In this document: positions 17,838-26,887 of the stretch, one piece after another
How the letters are laid out: each line of letters begins with the position of its first letter
Numbering within the stretch: position 1 is the stretch's first letter
Position numbers and translations under genes: made by a program
DNA from: CAVQHY01 sp963712465
GTDB taxonomy: Bacteria; Actinomycetota; Thermoleophilia; Gaiellales; Gaiellaceae
Length of the DNA: 64,000 nt
NCBI GenBank assembly: GCA_963712465.1
Contig: CAVQHY010000004.1
Span: 496,001-560,000 of the forward strand
Direction: 5' to 3'
The notes under the pieces: generated by a model
The model's input: the letters and a program-made list of their open reading frames with translations, nothing else
Told to the model about the DNA's origin: nothing
Databases searched by the model: none

Positions 17838-19130
17838 ATGCTGAAGCTCCACGCGGTCTGCGGCCGACCGTCCAACCGTAATCCGGCTCCCCCGGGCTGG
17901 ATGCCGAAGTTGTTGCTGGTTCTCGTGCTCGTCCTCGGGATTGCGTTCGTGGTCGGCACGGGAGCGAGCGCCAAGGGCAAGCCGTGTGGCGGGTTGAGCC
18001 CGACCATCCTCGGCACGAACGGCAACGACACGATCAAGGGCACGAAGAAGAAGGACGTGATCCAAGCCCTCGCCGGCGACGACAAGGTGCAGGGTCTCGG
18101 CGGGAACGACGTCATCTGCGGCGGGCCGGGCGACGACGTGCTCGCCGGCGGCGACGGCAGGGACCGCGTCGACGGCGAGACCGGAAGCGACAGCGTCCAG
18201 GGCGGAGGCGACAACGACACGCTGCTCGGCGATCGCGGCGACGACGCCCTCACCGGCGGAGACGGCAACGACACGCTCCACGGCGAGGAGGGCAACGACT
18301 CGCTCGCGGCCGGAGCCGGCAACGACCAGCTCACCGGCGACGTCGGCGACGACACCAAGCTCGACGGCGGCGACGGCGACGACCGCATCGACGGCGGGTC
18401 CGGCGACGACAAGCTCACCGGTGGGCCCGGCAAGGACATGCTGCTCGGCGGCGACGGCGCCGACACCGCGCTCGGCGGCGGCGATCCGGACCAGATCGAC
18501 GGCGGCCCGGGTGACGACCGCTCGCTCGACGGCGGCGAGGGTGACGACACGATCGTCGGCGGGGTCGGCAACGACGCCTCCCTCACCGGCGGCGACGGCG
18601 TCGACACGCTCGACGGCGGGGACGGCGACGACAAGCTCGACGGCGGAACCGCGAACGACTCGCTGACCGGAGGGGCCGGCAACGACTCCCTCAGCGGTCG
18701 AGACGGCGACGACAGCCTGGCCGGCGGCGACGGCAACGACGCGATCTCCGGCGCCGAGGGCAATGACAGGGTCGACGCCGGCTCGGGCGCCGACACGCTC
18801 GACGGCGGCCCCGGTCAGGATCAGCTCCTGAGCGGCCCCGACGACGACAAGGTGAACGGCGGTGCCGACAACGACACGCTGACCGACGACCTCGGCAACG
18901 ACGGCCTCGACGGCGGCGACGGGGACGATCTCGTCAACGCCGGCGCGGGCAACGACACTGTCAACGGCAGCGCCGGAAACGACAACCTCTCCGGTTCGGA
19001 CGGCAACGACGTCATCAACGGCGGCGACGGCAACGACGCTCTGAGCGGCGGGCCGAACCTCGACGCGTGCGACGGCGGCGCCGGCACGGACTCGGCGACA
19101 ACCTGCGAGGGGACGCTCGGGATCCCGTAG
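17838..19130 (+). CDS. RTX-type calcium-binding repeat protein with N-terminal membrane segment
   Basis: A 430-residue protein. After a short polar start, a hydrophobic segment (KLLLVLVLVLGIAFVVG, about residues 24-40) could be a signal or membrane anchor. From about residue 60 to the end it consists of tandem GG(D/x)G(N/D)D nonapeptides of the RTX/hemolysin type (about 35-40 turns), which bind calcium in parallel beta-rolls. Two Cys near the N-terminus (PCGG, ICGG) and two near the end (DACDGG, TTCEG) could cap the roll. GGAAGGA precedes the ATG; an alternative start is the Met at 17901. No type I secretion genes are near. Probably an exported surface protein. Confidence 0.85.
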   Translation: MLKLHAVCGRPSNRNPAPPGWMPKLLLVLVLVLGIAFVVGTGASAKGKPCGGLSPTILGTNGNDTIKGTKKKDVIQALAGDDKVQGLGGNDVICGGPGDDVLAGGDGRDRVDGETGSDSVQGGGDNDTLLGDRGDDALTGGDGNDTLHGEEGNDSLAAGAGNDQLTGDVGDDTKLDGGDGDDRIDGGSGDDKLTGGPGKDMLLGGDGADTALGGGDPDQIDGGPGDDRSLDGGEGDDTIVGGVGNDASLTGGDGVDTLDGGDGDDKLDGGTANDSLTGGAGNDSLSGRDGDDSLAGGDGNDAISGAEGNDRVDAGSGADTLDGGPGQDQLLSGPDDDKVNGGADNDTLTDDLGNDGLDGGDGDDLVNAGAGNDTVNGSAGNDNLSGSDGNDVINGGDGNDALSGGPNLDACDGGAGTDSATTCEGTLGIP

Positions 19131-19160
19131 CGCGGAAGCAAAGGGGAGTCGCCCGCGGGG

Positions 19161-19934
19161 TCAGCCGACCCCGTGGGCGATTTCCTCGGGCTCCTGGTAC
19201 CACTTCGTGCGTTCGCCCACGCGGGCGCGGCTGCGCCAGCGCAGCGACTTCGGCTCCTCCTCGATCCGGCTCCACAGGCGAGATAGGCGGTCGTCGACGA
19301 TCGCGCGCCGGCCCGACTCGAGGTCGTACTCGGGGAGGCGCGCGCGGGCGGTCTCGATCGTGCCCTTCGACGTCCGCCAGAGCCCCCAGTCGCCGGCGAG
19401 CAGCGAGGCGACGTAGGCGGCGTTGATCGTCTCGTCGTCGGAATCGCCCACCTCGTGCTCGAGGACGACCGCGTAGATGTCTCGCAGGTCCTTGTCGTTC
19501 AGGCTGACGATCTGGAGCTTCGTCAGGAGCAGCTCGGCGAGCGGCACGGTCGCCTGCTCGAGCTGGAGCCGGTCCGCGATCGGGAGCTTGTGGCACATGC
19601 GGAACTCGCCGACGAAGACGTCGAGCTGGCGCTCGTTCGCTGGGTCGTAGAACACCATCCGGTGCGCGCCGTTCATCGCGTTGAAGCGCTCGTTCGCCTC
19701 GTAGCCGATCGAGGTCAGGAAGCGCTGCGTGTCACGCCCGCCCTTGCTTGTAGTGACGACGTCGATGTCGCGGTAGCGCCGGGCCAGGCCGTCCGGGATG
19801 CCGTTGCGCGCGTGCATGCGGACGGCCAGCCCTCCGAGCATCCGGACGGGTACGCCCGTCTCGGCCGCCGTATCGGCGACGCGCCGTGCCTCGTCGAGGA
19901 CATCGGGCAGGAGCGGGCTCGTCAAGTAGTGCAA
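19161..19934 (-). CDS. Nucleotidyltransferase-fold protein (AbiEii/minimal nucleotidyltransferase-like)
   Basis: About 257 residues. The signature MLGGLAVRMHARNG followed by RYRDIDVVTTS matches the GG...DxD active site of the nucleotidyltransferase superfamily, and the LAELLLTKLQIVSLNDKDLRD helix resembles AbiEii-type proteins, where it holds a conserved Lys/Asp pair. No antitoxin partner is visible beside it. The start is uncertain: only TTG codons (19934 or 19925) lie upstream of the conserved part. The gene begins inside a LacI-type operator shared with the divergent regulator gene. Confidence 0.6.
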   Translation of the reverse strand: MHYLTSPLLPDVLDEARRVADTAAETGVPVRMLGGLAVRMHARNGIPDGLARRYRDIDVVTTSKGGRDTQRFLTSIGYEANERFNAMNGAHRMVFYDPANERQLDVFVGEFRMCHKLPIADRLQLEQATVPLAELLLTKLQIVSLNDKDLRDIYAVVLEHEVGDSDDETINAAYVASLLAGDWGLWRTSKGTIETARARLPEYDLESGRRAIVDDRLSRLWSRIEEEPKSLRWRSRARVGERTKWYQEPEEIAHGVG

Positions 19935-19943
19935 ACGTTAGCG
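19930..19943. promoter_or_regulatory. LacI-family operator, site 1 (TGCAAACGTTAGCG)
   Basis: The sequence fits the LacI-family consensus TGnAAnCGnTTnCA in its left half and centre (AAACGTT). It lies in the 41-bp gap between the divergent nucleotidyltransferase and LacI-regulator genes, which is the expected place for autoregulation. Two closely similar sites are at 23396 and 33404. Confidence 0.6.
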
Positions 19944-19975
19944 GATGACTTCAGCGCGAACTATGATCGCGGCGC

Positions 19976-20998
19976 ATGGTGCGGCGTGCGACCCGACCCG
20001 CCCGGCTCGACGACGTGGCACGGGAGGCCGGCTTCCACGTCTCCACGGTGTCGCGTGTACTGAACGGCAGCGGCACGGTGTCGATCCGCCCGGAGACCCG
20101 CGAGCGGATCGTCGACACCGCACGTCGTCTCGGCTACAGGCCTCACGCGATCGCGCGGAGTCTCAAGACCGCGACCACCGGGGCGCTCGGGCTGCTCGTC
20201 CCCTCGCTTCGCAACCCGGTCAACTCGCCGATCATCCGCGGCGCCTTCGACCGAGCCTGGGAGCGCAACTTCGTGCTCATGCTCGCCGAGGACTCGGACG
20301 AGAGCGCGGCCGAGGACGCGTATGCCCGGCTCGTCGAAGAGGGGCGCATCGATGGTCTGCTGATCCAGAGCGCCCGCGCGGACAACCCCTGGCTCGACCG
20401 CTTCGCCGACGGGCGCGTCCCGTGCGTGTTCATGGACAGGTGTCACCCCGGGAGCGGGCGCAACGTGCACATGCGCGACGGCGACGCCGGGCGGCTGGTG
20501 GCGGAGCACCTGCTCGAGCTCGGGCACACGCGGCTCGGCCACCTCGCCGGTCCCGCCGACATCGACACCCTCAGCCGACGTGCGGAGGGGTTCGTCGCCG
20601 GCTGCCGGCCGGCCGGCGTCGTGCCCGTGCTCCTGGAGGCGCCGCTGACCGAGCAGGGGGGCTACGACGCTCTGTTCGCGCTGCTGGAGCGGCCCGAGCC
20701 GCCGACGGCGGTCTTCGTCGCCAACATCTCGCAGGCGGTCGGGGCGCTCGCCGGGGCACGAGCCGCGGGCGTGGGGATCCCGACCGCGATCTCGCTCGTG
20801 TGTCACGACGACGACCCGACCTGCGACTTTCTCGACCCGCCGCTCACCGCCGTCGCGATGCCGCTCTACGAGCTCGGCGGGGCGGCCGTGGACGCGCTCG
20901 TCGACCAGATCGAGGGAGGCGAGCCCCGCGACATCGTGGTCACGACCCCGCCCCGGCTCGTCCCGCGCTCGTCGACGGCCTCTCCCGCGGCGCCGTGA
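19976..20998 (+). CDS. LacI family transcriptional regulator
   Basis: A 340-residue repressor. The N-terminal helix-turn-helix and hinge read RLDDVAREAGFHVSTVSRVL followed by GYRPHAIARSL (residues about 8-60). The rest is a periplasmic-binding-protein-like sensor domain, with GLLIQSARAD, CVFMDR and HLLELGHTRLGHLAG as typical strands. It probably senses a sugar or sugar acid handled by the neighbouring genes. The downstream alcohol dehydrogenase starts within its stop codon (GTGA). Three LacI-type operators nearby define its likely targets. Confidence 0.9.
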   Translation: MVRRATRPARLDDVAREAGFHVSTVSRVLNGSGTVSIRPETRERIVDTARRLGYRPHAIARSLKTATTGALGLLVPSLRNPVNSPIIRGAFDRAWERNFVLMLAEDSDESAAEDAYARLVEEGRIDGLLIQSARADNPWLDRFADGRVPCVFMDRCHPGSGRNVHMRDGDAGRLVAEHLLELGHTRLGHLAGPADIDTLSRRAEGFVAGCRPAGVVPVLLEAPLTEQGGYDALFALLERPEPPTAVFVANISQAVGALAGARAAGVGIPTAISLVCHDDDPTCDFLDPPLTAVAMPLYELGGAAVDALVDQIEGGEPRDIVVTTPPRLVPRSSTASPAAP

Positions 20999-22098
20999 GA
21001 GTCGCCGCCGCGCTGCTCGTCGAGCCGCACCGGCCGCTCGAGGTCGTAGAGGTCGAGCTCGCCCCGCCGCATCGCGACGAGGTGCTCGTGCGCGTCCTCG
21101 CCTCGGGTATCTGCCGCAGCGACCTGTCATACGTCGAGGGCAAGTGGCCGATCCCGCTGCCGATCGTCCTCGGCCACGAAGGGGCGGGCGTCGTCGAGGC
21201 GGTGGGCGAGGGCGTCGATCCCACGCGCGTGGGCGAAAGCGTCGTGCTTACCTTCGCCCCGGCTTGCGGCCGCTGCCGCTTCTGCCTGGAGGGGCGCGTC
21301 AACCTCTGCTCCGAGGCCGCCCGGTGCCTCGACCACGGCGTCCTCCGCGACGGGACGACCCGCCTCTCACGGGACGGTCAGGCGGTGCACCATCTCGCTT
21401 TCGTCTCCTCCTTCGCGACCCATGCTGTCGTGCCCGCGAACGCAGCAATTCCGGTCACCCCGCTGCTCGACCCATCGCTCGCGTGCCTGCTCGGCTGTGG
21501 CGTCACCACCGGCGTCATGTCGGTGACGCGTCGCGCCAACGTCCGCCCGGGAGAGTCGGTCGCGGTCTTCGCCTGCGGCGGCGTCGGGCTCTCGGCGATC
21601 CAGGGGGCGCGGCTCGTCTCCGCGCATCCGATCGTCGCCGTCGATCCCCTCGGGGCGAAGCGCGAGCTCGCGCTGCGGCTCGGCGCGACCCACGCGATCG
21701 ACCCAAGCGAGGTCGATGCGCCGGAGGCGATCCGGGCGATCGTCCCCGGCGGCGTCGACCACGCGTTCGAGGCGCTCGGGAGCCCGGAGGTCGCCGCAGA
21801 CGCGTTCCGCTCGGTGCGCGACGGCGGCACGACCGTCCTGATCGGCCAGCCGGCGATGGGCGTCGGCGCGTCGTTTCCGGTCTACGACGTGACCCAGTTC
21901 GAGCACACGATCCTCGGCTCGAACCTGGGTGGCTCGAGCCCGGCCCTCCACGTACCGCCGCTCGCCGGGCTCGCCGAGCGCGGCGATCTCGATCTCGCCA
22001 GCCTCGTCACGCACCGCTTCCCCCTCGAGCGGATCAACGAGGCGGTCGAGCTCACCGCCTCGGGCGAGGCGGGCCGCGTCGTGCTCGAGCTCGCGTAG
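20995..22098 (+). CDS. Zinc-dependent alcohol dehydrogenase (class III-like, mycothiol/S-hydroxymethyl type fold)
   Basis: A 367-residue MDR-family dehydrogenase. The catalytic zinc ligands are Cys40 (GICRSDL) and His61-Glu62 (GHE), with a third Cys in LGCGVTTG. The structural-zinc cluster is CGRCRFCLEGRVNLC. The cofactor loop is VFACGGVGLSAIQGA. The extra loop between the zinc cluster and the Rossmann domain is typical of class I/III enzymes. Its start overlaps the LacI regulator stop and it is followed directly by the FAD oxidoreductase, so all three probably form one transcript. Confidence 0.85.
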   Translation: MRVAAALLVEPHRPLEVVEVELAPPHRDEVLVRVLASGICRSDLSYVEGKWPIPLPIVLGHEGAGVVEAVGEGVDPTRVGESVVLTFAPACGRCRFCLEGRVNLCSEAARCLDHGVLRDGTTRLSRDGQAVHHLAFVSSFATHAVVPANAAIPVTPLLDPSLACLLGCGVTTGVMSVTRRANVRPGESVAVFACGGVGLSAIQGARLVSAHPIVAVDPLGAKRELALRLGATHAIDPSEVDAPEAIRAIVPGGVDHAFEALGSPEVAADAFRSVRDGGTTVLIGQPAMGVGASFPVYDVTQFEHTILGSNLGGSSPALHVPPLAGLAERGDLDLASLVTHRFPLERINEAVELTASGEAGRVVLELA

Positions 22099-23350
22099 AT
22101 GGCCGAGACCGCCGATGCGGTCGTCGTCGGCGGTGGCATCCTCGGAGCCTCCGCCGCGCTGCACCTGCTCCAGGCGGGCGTCGGGCGCGTAACGCTGGTG
22201 GAGCGCGACGGGATCGCTCAGGGAACGACGAACGCAGGCGCGGGCTTCGTCGGGCTCTGGGCGGGTGGACATGTACATGACGCGTGGGGCTTGGACGAGC
22301 TTCGGCTCGAGGAGTACGCGCTCGGGTTCTACGAGGGCCTGTCCGCCCGACATGAGATCGGCTGGCGGCGAAACGGCCTCCTCTGGATCGCCGCGACGCC
22401 CGCGGGTTGGCGGGAGCACCTCGCGCCGTACGGCCCTCATCCGTCGATTCCGGACGCGCAGATCCTGGACGGGGACGAGATCGCCGAGGTGACGTCCGGG
22501 GTTGTCCGCGCCGAGGGGGTGTTTCGCGGCGTCTATCACCCGCGCGGGGCGCGCGTGTCCGCGCCGAAGGCGGCTGTTGCGATCGCGCGAGAGCTCGCCC
22601 GGCTCGGTGGGTCGATCGAAACGCGGCGTCCGGCCACCGGCCTTCAGGTCGACGGCGAGCGCGTCGCCGGGATCGAGACCGAACGGGGCCCGATCGCCGC
22701 TCCGATCGTGGTGCTGGCGGCCGGCGCCTGGACGAACGGACTGCTGGGCGGCGGCCACACGGCGCCGCTGGGCGATGGTTCCGCTCGTCGCCGCCCGGAT
22801 CGTGACCGAGCCGCTGGGCGTGAGCCGCTCCCTGCCGCCGCTTCTCTTCCCGGAGTTCGCACACCTCTGGCTGCGGGAGGACGAGGGCGGCCTGCTCTTC
22901 GGCGCGAGCTTCGAGGCGCGGCCGCGCTACGACCTGGTACAGGGAAGCCCGCCCGAGCGCTACGAGCAGCTTCCGCTCGACGCTCTCGTCGCGACCGAGG
23001 CCACGGCGGCCCGGGCGAGCGGGGCCGTACCGCTCCTCGCCCGGTACCGAAGCCGCACGCTTGCCTACGGCGCTCCGTGCTACACGCCCGACCTGCGTGC
23101 GCTGGTCGGCCCGGCCGGCGGGCTGGACGGTCTCTTCGTGGTCGGCGGCTGCAACGAGGCGGGCATCACGCACGGACCGGGCTACGGGCGGCTGGTGGCG
23201 GAGATCGTCACCGGTGCTGCCGAGACCATCGCCGACCCGGGGCCGTTCAGCCCCGACCGGTTCGGACGTGCGCTTCCGGACGGAGCCGCGGTCGTCCGGG
23301 CGATGCGAGAACGAGGTCGGTTGAGCTGGGTCGAGGTCTCCGAGAGCTGA
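22099..23350 (+). pseudogene. FAD-dependent oxidoreductase (DAO family), one frameshift as read
   Basis: The first 224 codons encode the Rossmann FAD-binding domain (AVVVGGGILGASAALHLLQ) and GTTNAGAGFVGLW, up to AAGAWTNGLLGGG. The reading then continues two bases off with VPLVAARIVTEPL, LFPEFAHLW and FVVGGCNEAGITHGPGYGRL to the stop. The break is near 22772, where restoring CGCG (GGCGCGATGG) gives one continuous protein of about 417 residues, the family's normal length. The ATG follows the preceding TAG without a gap. Members oxidise amino acids, sarcosine or hydroxy acids. Confidence 0.75.
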
Positions 23351-23360
23351 TGCCGCAGGC

Positions 23361-23389
23361 TTGACGCTGTCCGGCAGGCGCAGTACCGT
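23361..23389 (+). promoter_or_regulatory. Probable sigma-70-type promoter
   Basis: TTGACG (23361-23366) and TACCGT (23384-23389) are separated by 17 bp. The pair lies directly upstream of the LacI-type operator at 23396 and of the metallophosphoesterase gene, in a position where bound repressor would cover the transcription start. Confidence 0.5.
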
Positions 23390-23395
23390 CGCGCG

Positions 23396-23412
23396 TGCAA
23401 ACGTTTTCCGCA
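23396..23412. promoter_or_regulatory. LacI-family operator, site 2
   Basis: TGCAAACGTTTTCCGCA contains the palindrome AAACGTTT and matches site 3 in its first 13 bases. It lies just after the predicted -10 element at 23384, so it should control the operon starting with the metallophosphoesterase and APC permease. Confidence 0.65.
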
Positions 23413-23423
23413 GCGGGAGAACG

Positions 23424-24419
23424 GTGGGGCTACTCACACGCAGGCGGGGGGAGCGAGACGGCGCGAAGAGCGCTCAAACGCTCGCGCTCTACTACGCCTC
23501 CGACGTTCACGGCTCCGAGCGTTGCTGGCGCAAGTTCCTCGGCGCGGGCCGGTTCTACGGCGTCCAGGCGCTCGTGATGGGCGGCGACCTGACGGGCAAG
23601 GCGATCGTGCCGATCGCGATCGAGCCGGACGGTGCCTTCTCGACGACGTTCATCGGCGAGACGCGTGCCGGTCGCTCGGCAGAGGAGCTCGAGCAGCTCG
23701 ACGACGCAATCCGCTTCAACGGCATGTACCCGTGGCACGCGCCCCCGGAAGAGATCGCCCGTCACCGCGACGACGCCGGCGCCCGTGGGGCGCTGTTCGA
23801 ACGGGTGATGCTGGAGGAGCTGCGACGGTGGATCGCACTCGCCGACCAGCGGATGTCGGAGTACGGGATCGAGGTCTTCGTCATGCCGGGGAACGACGAC
23901 CTGTGGAGCTGCGACGCGGTGATCGAGTCGGCGTCGTGGGTGCAGGCGTGCGACGACCGGGTCGTCACGGTCGGCCCGCACGAGATGATCTCGTGCTCCT
24001 ACGCGAACCCGACGCCGTGGAAGAGCCCACGCGAGCTCGACGAGGACGCGCTCTACGCTCGCATCAAGGCGCTCGCCGACCAGGTCGAGCACCCCGAGGC
24101 AGCGATCTTCAACCTCCACGTGCCGCCCTACGGGTGCGGGCTCGACACGGCGAACGAGATGAACGACGATCTGACCCTCGTCTACAAGAGCGGCCAGCCA
24201 AACCCGATCCCGGTCGGCTCGTCTGCCGTACGGCAGCTGATCGAGGAGTACCAGCCGCTCGTGGCGCTCCACGGGCACATCCACGAGTCGAAGGGGGAGG
24301 TGCGAATCGGCAGGACGCTCGCGGTCAACCCGGGCTCCGAGTACAACAGCGGCCACATCCACGGCTCGCTCGTCACGCTCGGGCCCGACTCGGTCAGGCA
24401 CCAGTTCGTCGTCGGCTAG
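23424..24419 (+). CDS. Metallophosphoesterase (calcineurin-like)
   Basis: About 331 residues from the chosen GTG. All five metal-binding blocks of the calcineurin-like fold are visible: ASDVHGS (DxH), MGGDLTG (GD), MPGNDD (GN[H/D]D), NLHVPPYG (His) and LHGHIHES (GHxH). The frame is open further upstream, but that would run through the promoter and operator, so the GTG with GGGAGA before it is preferred. Substrate unknown; a nucleotide or phosphorylated metabolite is usual. Its TAG stop is a CTAG, followed 24 bp later by the permease. Confidence 0.82.
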   Translation: MGLLTRRRGERDGAKSAQTLALYYASDVHGSERCWRKFLGAGRFYGVQALVMGGDLTGKAIVPIAIEPDGAFSTTFIGETRAGRSAEELEQLDDAIRFNGMYPWHAPPEEIARHRDDAGARGALFERVMLEELRRWIALADQRMSEYGIEVFVMPGNDDLWSCDAVIESASWVQACDDRVVTVGPHEMISCSYANPTPWKSPRELDEDALYARIKALADQVEHPEAAIFNLHVPPYGCGLDTANEMNDDLTLVYKSGQPNPIPVGSSAVRQLIEEYQPLVALHGHIHESKGEVRIGRTLAVNPGSEYNSGHIHGSLVTLGPDSVRHQFVVG

Positions 24420-24443
24420 GCAATCGTCAACGGAGGTCACGCA

Positions 24444-26081
24444 GTGAGTGAAGCCGAAGCAGTCCCGGAGGTCGGCAAATCTGGGCTCTTCGCCCGGACG
24501 GCGACCGGCCTCGTCCGCGGCGTGTCGCCGCGCTCGTCGCTGATCATCAACTTCATCCCAGGTCACCCGACGCAGACGATGGTCGCTGTGCTCCTGTTTG
24601 CGCTCGCGGTCGGGGCCGGGGGCAATCCCTTCCTCGCGATCCTGCTCGTCATCCCGATGACTCTGGCCTTCTCGTACGCGTTCGGTCTGCTGACGCAGAT
24701 GATCCCGCGCTCGGGGGGCGACTACATGCTGGTCAGCCGCGTCATCCATCCATCGATCGGATGGGTGTCGGTCTTCTGCATGACGACCGCCGGCCTGCTC
24801 TCGAACGCGTTCTTCGGCCTGGCGGTGATGACCGCGGGCATCGTTCCGCTCTGCGTCGCGGTCGGTCTGATCGCCGACTGGCCCGGGCTCGTGCTGTGGG
24901 CGCAGGAGGCGAGCACGAGCAAGGGCTGGCTGATCTTCTTCGGCCTCGCGATGTTCGCCTTCGCCGGCCTGATCCAGCTCTGGGGCTGGCGAACGCTGCT
25001 CCGCATCCAGAACCTGTTCTTCTGGATGGTCACCGCTTCGCTCGCCATCGTCACGCTGGTCACGCTCTTCCAGTCGCAGGGGCACTTCGAAGACCAGTTC
25101 AACAGCTTCGCGGAGGGTTTCACCAACAACCCCGACGCCTATGCGAGCACGATCGCCACCGCGGTCGATAACGGCGTCGCCGTCGACCCGAGCTTCTCGT
25201 TCTCGGCGACGATCCCGATGGTCGCCGTGTTCGCGACGACCGCGATCTTCAGCTACTGGTCGACGTTCGTCGGCGGCGAGCTCCGCCAGGCGTCGACGAT
25301 CAAGACCGCGAACAATATGGCTCTCGGCGGGGTGATCCCGCTCATCCTGGTCGCCATCTGCACCGCCATCTTCTTCAAGACGTTCGGCAGCGAGTTCCTG
25401 AGGGCGGCGAACGGCGGCGGTCTCCCGGCCGAGATCCAGACGCCGGGCACGACGTTCTTCTATCTCAGCGGCATCAGCGTCGGCAGCGCCGCCTACACGT
25501 TCGTGATCTTCCTGCTCTACATCGTCTTCTGGCCTCTGATCACCTACATCTCGAGCCTGCAGCAGACGCGGGCGATCTTCGCGATGTCCTTCGACGGGGT
25601 GCTGCCGAAAGGCGTTACGCGGGTGAACCGGTACGGGTGCCCGTGGCTTGCTCTGCTGATCGCGCTCCTGATGTCTTCGATCGTCTTCATCTACGCCGTC
25701 AGCGACCAGACGGGCTTCTTCCAGGTACTCGTCTACGCCCTTCTCGTGCAGCTGATCGCGATGGGGCTCGTCGGCCTCGCCGGCGTGCTGGCGCCGCGTC
25801 TGCGCCCCGAGCTCTACCGGGCGTCGACCTCGCAGAAGTCGTTCCTCGGCATCCCGCTCGTCGTCATCGCCGGCGTCGGCGCGATCCTGACCGGGATCTT
25901 CGTCTGGTGGGCCTATCTCCACTACGACCAGCTCGGCACGAACTCGAACATCGGCAAGCTGCTTGCATGGACGGTAGGGCCCGCGGTGCTCGGGTTCGTC
26001 CTCTACTTCGTCGTCGCGGCGATCCGGAAAGGGCAGGGCGTCGACGTGGAGCTCTCCTATCGGGAGATCCCGCCCGAATGA
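24444..26081 (+). CDS. APC family permease
   Basis: A 545-residue transporter with about twelve transmembrane helices. They include TMVAVLLFALAVGAGG, FLAILLVIPMTLAFSYAFG, AYTFVIFLLYIVFWPLI and a final pair around residues 470-525. The N-terminal region with SGGDYMLVSRVIHP resembles the conserved PxxGGxY region of amino acid/polyamine permeases. GGAGG precedes the GTG start. Its place between the operator-controlled phosphoesterase and two SDRs suggests it imports the substrate of the cluster; amino acids, polyamines or organic acids are all possible. Confidence 0.85.
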   Translation: MSEAEAVPEVGKSGLFARTATGLVRGVSPRSSLIINFIPGHPTQTMVAVLLFALAVGAGGNPFLAILLVIPMTLAFSYAFGLLTQMIPRSGGDYMLVSRVIHPSIGWVSVFCMTTAGLLSNAFFGLAVMTAGIVPLCVAVGLIADWPGLVLWAQEASTSKGWLIFFGLAMFAFAGLIQLWGWRTLLRIQNLFFWMVTASLAIVTLVTLFQSQGHFEDQFNSFAEGFTNNPDAYASTIATAVDNGVAVDPSFSFSATIPMVAVFATTAIFSYWSTFVGGELRQASTIKTANNMALGGVIPLILVAICTAIFFKTFGSEFLRAANGGGLPAEIQTPGTTFFYLSGISVGSAAYTFVIFLLYIVFWPLITYISSLQQTRAIFAMSFDGVLPKGVTRVNRYGCPWLALLIALLMSSIVFIYAVSDQTGFFQVLVYALLVQLIAMGLVGLAGVLAPRLRPELYRASTSQKSFLGIPLVVIAGVGAILTGIFVWWAYLHYDQLGTNSNIGKLLAWTVGPAVLGFVLYFVVAAIRKGQGVDVELSYREIPPE

Positions 26082-26887
26082 CGGACGGCACGGCCGGGGC
26101 GGTGGGGGATCGCCGCCGCCCCGGTGCCGCCGTCGTCACGGGGGCGGCGAGGGGCATCGGCCGCGCGACCGCGGCCCGTCTCGTCGCCGACGGGGAGTGG
26201 GTCGCCGGGCTCGACCGGGACGCGGAGGCGCTCGCCGAGACCGCGTCCGAGCTCGGCGACGCGTTCGTGCCCGTCGTCGGCGACATCACGGAGTGGCCGG
26301 CGCACGAGCGTGCCGCCGACGAGGCCGAACGGCTCGGCGAGCTCCGCTCCTGGGTGAACAACGCGGGCGTCGACTGGCAGGGAGCGGTGCACGAGGTCGA
26401 CCGCGCGCACATCGACGAGGGGATCCGCGTCCTCCAGCTCGGGCCGATGTACGGCTGCGCCGTGGCCGTCCGCCGGATGCTTCGACACCGGCGCGGGGCG
26501 ATCGTGAACATCTCGTCGATCCAGGGCGCCTACGCCTTTCCCGGCTACTGGGTGTACGACGCGGCCAAGGCGGCGCTGCGGCTCGTCACGCGTTGCATCG
26601 CCGTCGACTACGGTCCGTACGGAATCCGCTGCAACGCCGTCCTGCCGGGGGCGATCGACACGCAGATGATGGACGCGCTCGGGCTCGACCACGACGAGGC
26701 CGTCCGGCGGGAGGCGCGGGTCGCGCCGATGCTTCGCGTCGGGCAGCCGGAGGAGATCGCCGAGCTGGTCGCGTTTCTGCTCTCCGACCGCGCCTCCTAC
26801 GTCACGGGCGCCGACGTCGTCGTGGACGGGGGCGCGACGGCGCGCTGCTACGCGTATCCACCGCTCGAGCTCGAAGGAGGGCCCTGA
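26078..26887 (+). CDS. SDR family oxidoreductase
   Basis: A 269-residue short-chain dehydrogenase. It has the cofactor loop VVTGAARGIGRATA, WVNNAGVDW, NISSIQGAYAFPGYWVYDAA with the catalytic Ser and Tyr, and Lys in DAAKAAL. VLPGAIDTQMM and DVVVDGGATA follow. The ATG overlaps the permease stop and its own stop shares one base with the next ATG (TGATG), so translation is coupled on both sides. It probably acts on the compound brought in by the permease. Confidence 0.86.
   Translation: MTDGTAGAVGDRRRPGAAVVTGAARGIGRATAARLVADGEWVAGLDRDAEALAETASELGDAFVPVVGDITEWPAHERAADEAERLGELRSWVNNAGVDWQGAVHEVDRAHIDEGIRVLQLGPMYGCAVAVRRMLRHRRGAIVNISSIQGAYAFPGYWVYDAAKAALRLVTRCIAVDYGPYGIRCNAVLPGAIDTQMMDALGLDHDEAVRREARVAPMLRVGQPEEIAELVAFLLSDRASYVTGADVVVDGGATARCYAYPPLELEGGP

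Noticed and set aside
17690..18796. Minus-strand Ser/Pro-rich frame opposite the RTX gene
   Set aside because: It is the complement of the repetitive RTX coding sequence; its regularity derives from that and it has no start context.
23430..25922. 830-codon minus-strand frame opposite the phosphoesterase and permease
   Set aside because: The translation is a run of charged repeats without domain motifs, opposite two well-supported genes.
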